DNA of 64,000 nt from Eunapius fragilis (lineage: Eukaryota; Porifera; Demospongiae; Spongillida; Spongillidae): positions 7,750,946-7,814,945 of the forward strand of contig OY811975.1 of NCBI GenBank assembly GCA_963681505.1, given 5' to 3'. Shown piece by piece: positions 33,877-42,663 of this stretch. The notes beneath the pieces are model-generated. The model did no database searches. It was not told the origin of the DNA and was given only the letters and a program-made list of their open reading frames with translations. Position 1 is the first letter of the stretch, and the number at the start of each line of letters is the position of its first letter. Both the position numbers and the translations under genes were made by a program.

Positions 33877-34086
33877 CAATGGAGGTCTGAGCATTAATTA
33901 TCCAGGGGTGGGGGGGTGGGTGGGTACAACACTTATATGGTGCCCCCACCAGTCAGAGAGGTCTGAAATTGCGCTGGTAGGTATTTTGGTGCCCTGTTGT
34001 CGTTTTGGCGCCCCCCTTTTGGGGGTCCGGGGGGGGGGGGGGGGGGGGGAGGGGGGGGCATTTTCCCGCTGGCCAGACCGCCACTG
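33877..34086. mobile_element. hAT-type MITE with 8-bp target duplication
   Basis: The ends are CAATGGAGGTCTG and CCAGACCGCCACTG, an imperfect inverted repeat. CTGAACCC stands directly on both sides (33869-33876 and 34087-34094), the 8-bp duplication expected of hAT elements. The inside has a poly-G tract (about 34029-34058) and no frame. The same insertion is present at 62613-62821, so it predates the block duplication. Confidence 0.8.
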
Positions 34087-34094
34087 CTGAACCC

Positions 34095-34335
34095 ACATGT
34101 TATACACCCCTGTTACCTGAAGCCACTAGTCCTCCATGATTCTACTCTGTCTGGAAAACAACTTGCTTACTTTAGTTGAAGCCTACCTATCTCCACACTA
34201 AAGAACAGCTCCAGCACAACCATTCTGCAAGCATCAGTGTTGGCTTTTGCCAACTCTCCCGTTTCCATAAACTGTATGAGTGCAGCAAGTTCTGGGTCTC
34301 CCACCGGCTCTACAATAAATTGACCATGATTATTC
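34095..34335 (-). pseudogene. Ty3/gypsy retrotransposon fragment (linker before integrase)
   Basis: On the minus strand this matches the part of the fragment at 62830-63081 that follows RNase H in Ty3/gypsy polyproteins (the ALLLYMAMGELTKAS region there). It is cut at about 34335, where the sequence changes to the 1.1-kb duplicated segment. It is short and contains stops. Confidence 0.55.
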
Positions 34336-35405
34336 TTGCTGTATTTTCTATTTAAAACTCAGTACGTATTTGCGACTGCCCTATGAAGTTTTTTTATACA
34401 GGCTCGTATTGTCGGACAATTCCGCAAACATGCTGCGCCAGGTGCCCTTTGTTATTCTATGCAATTCCTGGTTGATCGCACTACTTATACCACTGTATTG
34501 GTTTTCGGTGTATAAAATTGTTTCTTATAACATTCGCTTTTGTATCCATTTATTAAGTATAGGCTATAGTGTATATCGGAACTCTACCTTGAATGCTGAG
34601 GCACATCGTTAAAACCATATACATGAATAATGAGCTGGTTATATGCCTGCTGATTCTTTACTTTTCCAATAATGATTGGAGTATTATTAAACATGTTTAG
34701 CTTATAGAAAAAATTCTATACGAGGGAATTATGAATATTAGTATTATTTATTCCCCAATATTTCCCCGCATCCGTCGTAAACCGCGTGTTAATTAAAAAT
34801 GTAGCGATGCAGTATACTGAATTATGCATGTAATACCTACATACAAGCATGCAGGCGCACCGCGCGACCAGCCTTTTGTTCTTTTGTTATTGTGCAGTGT
34901 ATCCACCTCAAGTCATAGTGATTTGATTGTTTGCTTGACCAAGGGGCTAGGGAACTCCGAAATATATTTGCTTGTGTTAGATAGCCTGCCAACTGATTGG
35001 ATTCATTCGAACTCTTAATTACCGCGTCGGTCCGCTACATACGCAGTGGGCGAATCTCCTTAATATATAGCATAGCTACGTTCTTCCTAGTAATCCAACC
35101 ATGCTTAAAGATATTGGCAGAATCTTTTAATTCGAAGTAATGAAGCACGTGGTACTGCAGATGTGCAAAACGAAGATGATGACCGTGTATACTTTACCAG
35201 ACGCACCCGAGGATAGCCATACTTGCAATGTGAAAAGTGCCTTTTTACGGAGATTGTTACTGACAGACTTCCCTTGATCTTGGTCAATCCAGGCTAAGGC
35301 AGTTAGTGAACGATCTTTTTCGACCGTTCGTAGCTTGAAAACGTGGCTTCGTTCAAGCATGAATCAAATTTAAAGTTACTGCTCAGTTTATTTTAAAATG
35401 TTAAC
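34246..35405. repeat. 1.15-kb segment duplicated in inverted orientation at 52173-53320
   Basis: The sequence from the gypsy fragment end through TGACCATGATTATTCTTGCTG to AAAATGTTAAC reappears almost unchanged, in reverse complement, at 52173-53320. Differences are a few substitutions and small indels. A minus-strand frame at 35127-35360 (ERSHVFKLRTVEKDRSLTAL) recalls a hAT C-terminus only weakly. The segment may be a transposon plus flank moved together. Confidence 0.85.
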
Positions 35406-35640
35406 ATGTCCAGCAATTTCGGACATCCATAGACTTCTGTACATTGAAAACTCATGTAAAGTATTTGATTTTTTAAAAACATGAATGCAGTAGGATTATT
35501 TTTCAAAATATAAATCATGCATTCTTTTATTTTTCACTTTCATCTTGCGAGCAGAAGAATCAACAACAAAATTAATTACTTTTGCCAATTGCGTAATAAT
35601 CTTATTTTGAGCCAATAATGATTAATAACATGCCAATGGT
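35406..35640. other. AT-rich spacer
   Basis: No feature seen. Confidence 0.4.
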
Positions 35641-36092
35641 GGGCGCGTCCTTATGGAGCAAGTTATAGCAAGGATTATTAACAATTACAGATAAATAATC
35701 CTTGGTTATAGGTGCTGGTGCAGTGAGTGTGTGAGTGGGAGGAGCGTGTCGTTTTCTAAATGCTCGTAATGTGCGTCTGGTTCAAAACGTTTGAAAATTT
35801 CTTTCATCGGCATACCTAAATCGACGAACATGCACTCGGCGTGTATCAACCTGTTCTCTACGACTGCGTAAGTTAACGGTCTGTTGCTATATATCGCGCA
35901 TGACAAGTACACCGCGCGCGCGCACACAAACATTCACACATACGACCAGATCTTTTTCCTGGGTGTATATTAGGAAGAATCTCTTTTCTTTAGCTGATGC
36001 AGATTAACCGGTTGGATTGGTCTGTATCTCTAGCCGCTAGTCATTTATGTCATCTGGGTGTGGTCTATAGCCTGGGCAGAAATGTGTGTGTA

Positions 36093-36142
<50 letters not shown>

Positions 36143-36413
36143 TGTGTGTGTTTGTGTGTATATATGTGTGTGTGCACTTTTTCCTAGGATGTATTAGGAG
36201 AATCTCTTTATGTAATCGGTTGGGTTGGTCTATGCGGACTATGCCCTGGGCAAGAAGGAGTTTTAAAAATACTACCGTAAAGTACCACGAATAAGCTCCC
36301 CCCCCCCTCTGCCCCCAACCCGAGAACTTACAAAAAGTTGTGTGTCATCTGGGTGTGGTCTGTACCCTATGCAAGAATTTGTGTGTGTGTGTGTGTGTGT
36401 GTGTGTTTCAGTG

Positions 36414-36470
<57 letters not shown>

Positions 36471-36490
36471 TCCCAGCTCTTTTTCCTAGG
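35641..36490. repeat. Duplicated satellite module with TG/CA arrays (copy 1)
   Basis: GTGGGCGCGTCCTTAT, GTGAGTGGGAGGAGCGTGTC and CTTTCATCGGC are shared in order with 48415-48640. Then come TG/CA arrays (36097-36180 and 36381-36466) and the motifs TAACCGGTTGG, TCATCTGGGTGTGGTCTG and CCTAGGGTGTAC, also found after 48870. It looks like one ancestral module duplicated about 12.8 kb apart. Confidence 0.75.
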
Positions 36491-36494
36491 GTGT

Positions 36495-36780
36495 ACAAGT
36501 AAATAAAAACATTCTCTAACGAGAGAGTTGTTGGTATATAGGATTGATCAATGGTGGTGTAAAAAGCATGGAAACAAGAGTGACAGAAATATTATTGGAA
36601 AATTGAAATAGGCCTATATTTAGCCCATTACTCAGGCATGTGTGGTGTATTGTGTGCTAAATATAGGCCTATTTCAATTTTCCAATAATATTTCTGTTTT
36701 TTTCCATGCTTTTTACACCACCATTGATCAATCCTATATACCAACAACTCTCTCGTTAGAGAATGTTTTTATTTACTTGT
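36495..36780. mobile_element. 286-bp palindromic MITE, copy 3
   Basis: Same ends as the copy at 27009 (ACAAGTAAATAAAAACATTC ... ACTTGT) and the same length, but the arms differ between subfamilies: here ATTGAAATAGGCCTATATTTAG forms the centre. The two arms are perfectly matched to each other for most of their length. Confidence 0.9.
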
Positions 36781-36858
36781 TTCATAAGTTTTTTTTCACC
36801 CTGTCATAGCAGTATCATAGTCAATAATCAAATGTAGGAAGAGGATGGACGATCCCCT

Positions 36859-37146
36859 TTATCTCTTAATGCAAGAACAAATAACTTTAATAGTACTGCT
36901 GGTGGTGGGGGCAGGGCTGATGGTGCAGGCAGGGCTGGTGATGCAGGCAGGAGCGCCAGTGGGGGCAGCGCTGGTGGTGCCGGCGGGAGTAGCTGCTGGT
37001 AGTGGTGTGGGCAGTGCTGCTGGTGGTGGTGGCAGAAGCGGTGCTTCTGGAGGTGGTGGGGTGAAGGGGAGAGGAGTTGGAGGATGAATGTACTCTTCCT
37101 CCTCCGACCCCTCGTTGGTGAAAAACCCGCGAAGGTCGTCAGCCAT
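36859..37146 (-). CDS. Hypothetical Pro/Ala/Thr-rich small protein
   Basis: From ATG 37146 the minus strand starts with a coding-like acidic N-terminus (MADDLRGFFTNEGSEEEEYI), then about 55 residues of PPPP, APT and TPAG repeats. It ends after 95 codons. The plus strand is open as well because of the GGT/GCA bias, so low complexity may mimic coding. No domain and no obvious splice sites. It could be a disordered nuclear protein fragment. Confidence 0.28.
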   Translation of the reverse strand: MADDLRGFFTNEGSEEEEYIHPPTPLPFTPPPPEAPLLPPPPAALPTPLPAATPAGTTSAAPTGAPACITSPACTISPAPTTSSTIKVICSCIKR

Positions 37147-37960
37147 CTACATATACGTAACAGAGAGTATGATTAAATTTTTACTTCTTTATTTTTTAAA
37201 GCAAAGTGCAAAGCCTTTACACATCCACATAGAGTATTATTAAATTTTTACCTCTTTTTGCTAAGTGCACTATTCAGCGGATGAGTGGCTTTTATACCTG
37301 CAAAGCCTTAACACGTGTGCAGACTGTGAGTCCAATTCCATCAGGGAGGGAAGGGGTGTATACGTGTCAGTTGTGCTAAAATTCTATTGGTCAAATTTGA
37401 TGATCCAGTAAAAATGGTCTCATCTAAACATGGAGGTGTAGCCTACATTAAGTTGTATAGATGGGTAGTGTGGGAACTAAGGAAGTGAACTACATGGCAG
37501 CATGTAGATCGATCGATAAGGATATGTTCTCAGGTGAGGTAATATCTGTGGACAGGGTCTGCAGCTTTATGAGTGTGGGCAGAAGGTCTTTTTTATTTCA
37601 CTACATAAATGTGAGTGTGCTGCTAGAAGTACCTTATGGTGGCTTATCTTACTTACTGCTACACAGGCAGATCACTACCCCTAGGAATAGCTTTTTCAAG
37701 ACCACCATTATACTCCATTGGTGCATGAGATTTGGGTTCATGCAAGGAGTAGCTATATGGGGAAAGGATATAGTTGCAGCTATTTAGTTCTCAGCCCTTG
37801 CAACTGTAACTATATTCATACAGTTGCAACATTCACAGTACATGGCTAGACGAGGAAGTCTTCAGATAAGGAAGCTTTATCAGATTAAAACAATAGACAC
37901 TACTGTACACACAGTTGAGTCACCATGCATGTGAAGTGAATGGTTTTGTGCAGATCCGTG
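37147..37960. other. No confident gene
   Basis: A 108-codon plus-strand frame (37461-37787) is open but has no family signature. Confidence 0.3.
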
Positions 37961-37962
37961 GT

Positions 37963-38051
37963 GTACATAGTCGGGCGGGCCTACTACCTACAGGTAGTAG
38001 GGTGGCAAACCCGACGAAACGCGGTAGTAGGGCCGCCCGACTATGCTGTAC
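37963..38051. repeat. Short GC-rich inverted repeat
   Basis: GTACATAGTCGGGCGGGCC followed by TACTAC pairs with GTAGTAGGGCCGCCCGACTA at 38024 onward, then TGCTGTAC. A smaller hairpin, CTACTACCTACAGGTAGTAG, lies inside. It could be a tiny fold-back element. Confidence 0.7.
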
Positions 38052-38214
38052 AAATGTTGCATGCACAACTTTTAAATGTTAATACAACATGTCATAACAT
38101 ACCTTTGAGTGGTAGTGGTAGTGGTAGTTCTGTGACCCCTGCGGTACCGCGTCCTCTCGGCAGCACATTTAGCCAATCGGACAGCGGGATCATTCCAATA
38201 CCGACTCCTTTCAG

Positions 38215-38629
38215 ATGCTTTAATGGTAGCTGATATTTCTCCCTTTTAGCAGCGCGATTTCCCTCGAGGTCCTCTTCATATCGCCGCCTTTAGTTTTAGC
38301 AGCACGGTTCTCCTCGAGGTTCTTCATATCGCCGCCTTTGAGCAGCACGGTTCTCCTTGGGGTCCTCTTCGTATCGCCACCTTTTAGCAGATCGCTTAGA
38401 TTCAATATCGGCCTTGTAGCTGTCGCGTACAGAGGCCTTATTCATTTCGGGATCGGCCTTGTAGCTGTCGCGTACAGAGGCCTTCTTCTTTTCGGGATCG
38501 GCCTTGCAGTTGTCGCGTACAGAGGACTTCTTTTTTGGGGGGGGGGGCCTTGTAGAGCGCTCGGGCTTTAGCTTTGTTCTCGTATATCTTCTTTTGCATT
38601 TTTAGAAAAAGAACTTCACTATTAGCCAA
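38215..38629 (-). pseudogene. Basic peptide-repeat coding relic (KASVRDSYKADPE repeats)
   Basis: From ATG 38629 (MANSEVLFLKMQKKIYENKA) the minus strand leads into three 45-bp units at 38409-38543 encoding K(A/S)SVRDSYKADPE. Three units of about 50 bp follow, encoding ENRAAKRRRYEE-like peptides (38228-38390). The frame is broken by a poly-G insertion near 38537-38549 and by small indels in the second block. Highly charged helical repeats like these are found near the N-termini of some invertebrate transposon-coded proteins; I cannot name the family. The region downstream, where the main domain should follow, has no continuation. Confidence 0.5.
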
Positions 38630-38739
38630 AACGAATATGGAACACCAAATAAATTTAGTGCAGGTTAGAGTATTTATAACTGCCTAAAATTATTAATAAA
38701 TAGAACTTGATATATGTATGTCTATATGACATGTAAGGA

Positions 38740-39101
38740 TAACGTGCCGGTAAATTTCGAAGCGATTGGTACTATTCCCGTCCTCCAAAACCGTTCCTAG
38801 CTCGAGTTATACCTTCCTAAGAAGAAGAAGAAGACGACGACGACGACGACGACGACGACGATGGAGAATTATTTTAGGACTGGGCACGAGAAACAGGAAA
38901 TTGTTTGTTTCTCTATAACCACACCGTTTTATGACACGGAACAAACGTAGAACTGTAGATCGTTGTGCTCCCATTCCGCCGCGATAAAGAGATAAGCGAT
39001 CCGTTTCTCCGTTGTCCCTCCAGACGCTAGTGAAGTTTTATTAATGACATTCATCAACCCTCAATCAATCCTATATTGAACCTGCTGCCGCAGGTTCAGA
39101 T
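38740..39101 (-). mobile_element. Hairpin-ended element, minus-strand copy
   Basis: On the minus strand it begins TATC, then stem TGAACCTGC, loop GGCA, GCAGGTTCA (39077-39098), then ATATAGGATTGATTG. It contains GAATGTCATTAATAAAAC, then a GTC/TTC triplet patch (38818-38862 on plus, as GAA/GAC), then AGGAACGGTTTTGG and ACCAATCGCTTCG. This is the same order of blocks as at 14195 and 26576, with considerable divergence. Confidence 0.65.
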
Positions 39102-39109
39102 ATAAATCT

Positions 39110-39370
39110 TTTTAGCTGAAACCTGTTGGGTTGATCTGTACCCTGAGCAAGAATGGGTTAAATATCTCTAGCTGCTAGTCAGTTGTGTCATGTGGGTGTG
39201 GCCTTTTACCTAGGCAAGAATGGGTTAATGTTTAAATCTCTCAAGCTGCATGCTAGGCAGTTGGTCTGGGCAAGAATGATTCTCTAGTCGTTTTAATGTC
39301 TGGGTGTGGCCTGTACCCCAGAAAGGGCCGCTGGTCATTTTAATACCTGGGTGTGGTTTGTACACAGCAC
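39110..39370. repeat. Degenerate minisatellite (CTGGGTGTGGCCTGTACCC family)
   Basis: Several copies of a unit containing GGTCTGTACCCTGGGCAAGA, ATGGGTTAAATATCTC and GCTGCTAGTCAGTTGTG. Related arrays lie at 36000-36380 and 48915-49215. Confidence 0.75.
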
Positions 39371-39508
39371 ACACACACACACACGCACTCACACACATAT
39401 GCTCTCCCAGCTATGGGGTGCTTTGTTCATATCCAAAGCCTATGTACGTATGTACATATGTGGTCATGTATTTGTCTGTTCCAGCTGCCTTTATCTGATT
39501 GTGGATAC

Positions 39509-39883
39509 ATCGGAAGTTTCGTTAGAAACTTCCATATAGGATTTGACCCCGACTATGAATGTCATTAAAAAAACGCGACCCGTCTGTAACAACACTCCCG
39601 ACGATCGGATCGTGTAGCTTGTTTTAGCAATCGATCTAGAAGTCAAAAATGAGTAGTTTCGTTTTTGTTTCATGTCGCTGAACCGCGTGGTTGTTGAGAA
39701 CAAGAGTGTACTGCCCGTCCTCGTACCCAGTCTCGGAACAAGGGGCGGGTTGTCTTCTTATTCTTCTTCTTCTCCTTCTCCTTCTTCTTGGCAACGCATA
39801 ACTCAGGACAGGAACATTTCTAAGCGATGAAAATTTCACCAATAGCTTCAGAATCGGCTGGAGGACTCGCTTTTATATAATAT
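39509..39883 (+). mobile_element. Hairpin-ended element, copy 39.5 kb
   Basis: Nearly identical to 26573-26940, with the same hairpin (39512-39533: stem GGAAGTTTC, loop GTTA). It differs mainly in the length of the TTC/CTTCTC patch (39757-39789). It is inserted after the repeated module ending TTATCTGATTGTGGATAC, which is seen uninterrupted in related repeats nearby. Confidence 0.75.
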
Positions 39884-39902
39884 ATGAAAAAAATTTAAGA
39901 AA

Positions 39903-40188
39903 ACAAGTAAATAAAAACATTCTCTACGAGAAAGTTGGTGGGATATAGGATTTGATTATGACATTGGTGGTGTAAAAAGCAAGGAAACAAGGTCTTATCA
40001 GAAGGGAAAATGTCATAGTCCTATATTTAGCACACAAACAACACATGCCCTAGAAATGTGCTAAATATAGGACTATGACATTTTCCCTTCTGATAAGACC
40101 TTGTTTCCTTGCTTTTTACACCACCAATGTCATAATCAAATCCTATATCCCACCAACTTTCTCGTAGAGAATGTTTTTATTTACTTGT
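39903..40188. mobile_element. 286-bp palindromic MITE, copy 4
   Basis: Almost identical to the copy at 27009-27294, including the central region. Like that copy it follows directly after a hairpin-ended element, here with a shorter spacer (about 20 bases against about 70). Confidence 0.92.
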
Positions 40189-40359
40189 GTACTTTTATTT
40201 TTAACCACCCAAATATCATACTGAACCTGTGCTCTCTTCAGGATGGTGGATGGCTGGTAACAAGGTTCTCTGGTTGTGAGTTCCATCTTTAAGCACAGTG
40301 TATGTGTATGTCCCAATCCCCTCCTCCCCTTTGAAGGGCTTAGTGTAGGAGAGGTTCCC

Positions 40360-40700
40360 CGGACCCTCAGGGCTCTTTTTTATCGGCTATGTTACACGTA
40401 ACCCCTCACAATCCTGGAAAATTCACCACACCCACAGGGCTCTTTTTAGTCCGTTCTATAACCAGAAAGTTCACCATAAGGTGTGAGGGGTTAAGTAACA
40501 TAGCCGACTTAAAATACCCCTGTGAGTGTGGAGTACTTTCCTGGAGTGTGAGGGTTTAAGTTGCGTAGCCTACAAAAAGGGACCCCTGTGGGTGTGGTGT
40601 ATTTTCCAGGAGTTGAGGGGTTAAGGAACATAGCCGAAAATTCACACACTCCTCACACACTCCTCACCACACCCACAGGGTTCTTTTTTGTCAGCTGTGT
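40360..40700. repeat. Minisatellite with alternating orientation
   Basis: Units of about 65 bp containing CCACACCCACAGGGCTCTTT and TTAACCCCTCACAC occur in both orientations, so neighbouring units can fold back. A second array is at 49220-49660. Confidence 0.7.
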
Positions 40701-41803
40701 TCCAATTATAATAGTGCAAAGGGTCAAGCCAGACCTAGCAAAATGAGCCCTTTACTTTTTGAGTGTTTGTTCATATCGGGAGCCTATGTACATATGTGGT
40801 TGTGTATTTGTCTGTTCCAGCTGCCTATATGTATATGTACCTTTATCTGATTGTGGATTTGTCTATTTCCATGTACAGGGATATGGTATCTCCCAGCTTG
40901 CTAGAGAAGCTTATTGTTTCTGGAGAGGAGGGGGTTGGGACATATAGAGGTACAAAATACAGAAGGGGTTGGGAAGTGTAGAGTCAGTAAGCCTTCCAAA
41001 GCATATATGTGATAAGGGTAATGAATAAGAAGGAGGTCATGTTAGCAGCTGCCTGGGAGTTCACCCTTGACAGCTACTCTACTTTGTAAAATAGTAATGT
41101 AGTTTATAAGTACCTTTCATAAATTTGCATCTTGCATTTGTAATGAGGGCTCCACATCTACACGCTGTGTGTGCTTGTGTGTGTGTGCGCATGCTTGTGT
41201 GGGTGGGTGTGTGTGTGTGTGTGTGAGTGTGTGTGTGTGTGTTGCTTGCTTGCCTGTTACCTTATGTACTGGCCCACCCACCCAAACAATCCTACTTACA
41301 CCTGCTGCACATGCATGACCAATGATAGCAGCCAAACTGGGTTGACCAAAACAGCACCCAGGTCCCCTGGTTGTTACCTCAGGATACATGATGTGTAGTG
41401 GTGTAGGCAGCACAGGGGACCCAACACATTTGTCAGAAGGGGACATTGGCCCCTCACCTTTATAAGTGGAGGGGGAAGAGGGAGAAGGAACTAGTTTATT
41501 ACCCAAACCCTTGCACGTTAACATCTGTGACAAGTTTTATCACTGCTGCATAGGGAGTATTATCCACATCTGAAGTTGAAGTCAGAGATCTTTCTTTCTC
41601 CCCCTCCCCCTCCCCGCTAAAGACATGCCCATGAGTTTGTCCTCATGCCTCACCTTTACATACATCTGATGTATAACATTATTCCCTGTACTCTTGTAAG
41701 CCCAGGGGTATGGTGGCAATGCAGACATACTGATGTGTGCATGTCCCCCAGAATCACTCCAGCTTGACATTGACACATTGGTTTGTATTGGACCTACTTG
41801 GGG

Positions 41804-41850
<47 letters not shown>

Positions 41851-42380
41851 TGTGTGTCTGTGTGTGTGTGTCTGTGTGTGTGTGACATCTTGCCCTGCCA
41901 ACCCATTGACAATGTGCCATATGTTATATGTTGGGCCATTTCATTCACCCTCCTCTTCTCATTCAACAGATTATCGTCCACTATGGCAATGAGGAAATGA
42001 GAAATCCTGTGCAACTGTCATTATAGGAACGTTTTCATTGTGAAACTGTACCTCCATTCGTTAACACACTTATTTATACATTTGTATGGTTATTGATTAA
42101 AGTTGTTATTGATATCTTAAAAAGGCACACCTACTGACAAATTACAGTGCCGTAGAGGCATGAGCTAGGTTACACAGGCAGATCTTTTCAGTGACTCTGT
42201 GGCAATTCATATCAGAACAGCCTTAGGGGTTGTGGTACAACTACCACTAAGAATTAACTACACTCCAACCTATATCTGGTGTTGGCAGTAGGAGGTGGGG
42301 CACCTGTACATGTGTTACTGAAAATCTATTTTTATTTTTAATCATGGGCAATGAATGGTTCCACCTACTCAGGGATGTGG
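40701..42380. other. Repeat-rich DNA without gene
   Basis: Includes a copy of the module GTACATATGTGG...TTGTCTGTTCCAGCTGCC (40780-40830) and TG arrays at 41206-41243 and 41807-41884. No coding sequence is supported. Confidence 0.5.
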
Positions 42381-42386
42381 TAGCGA

Positions 42387-42409
42387 GGGGGGGGGGGGGG
42401 GGGGGGGGG
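42387..42409. repeat. Poly-G tract
   Basis: A run of 23 G followed by AGGGCGG. Confidence 0.95.
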
Positions 42410-42663
42410 AGGGCGGTGCATGCCATTGGGCAACCTAAAATTGCTATTACCTGACTCCAATGGACAAAAGATTTTCCCTAACCCTGGATAGAACACTCCA
42501 ATATTATTTTAGGAGCATGGCAATATATATGGGGGGGGAAATGCTACCTGACACTTATGTAATTACTTCTGACCCCAGAACAATTGGTACTTCCCCACTG
42601 TACTGGACCAACTTGGGATTGCCTGTTGCTGTGTGTCTGTGTATGTGTGTGTGTGATGATGGG

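Noticed and set aside
35127..35360. hAT C-terminal domain on the minus strand
   Set aside because: ERSHVFKLRTVEKDRSLTALA is only vaguely similar to the hAT dimerisation region and has no upstream domain.
34336..35405. Solo LTR
   Set aside because: The segment could be read as TG...CA, but the ends are not consistent between the two copies and no target duplication is visible.
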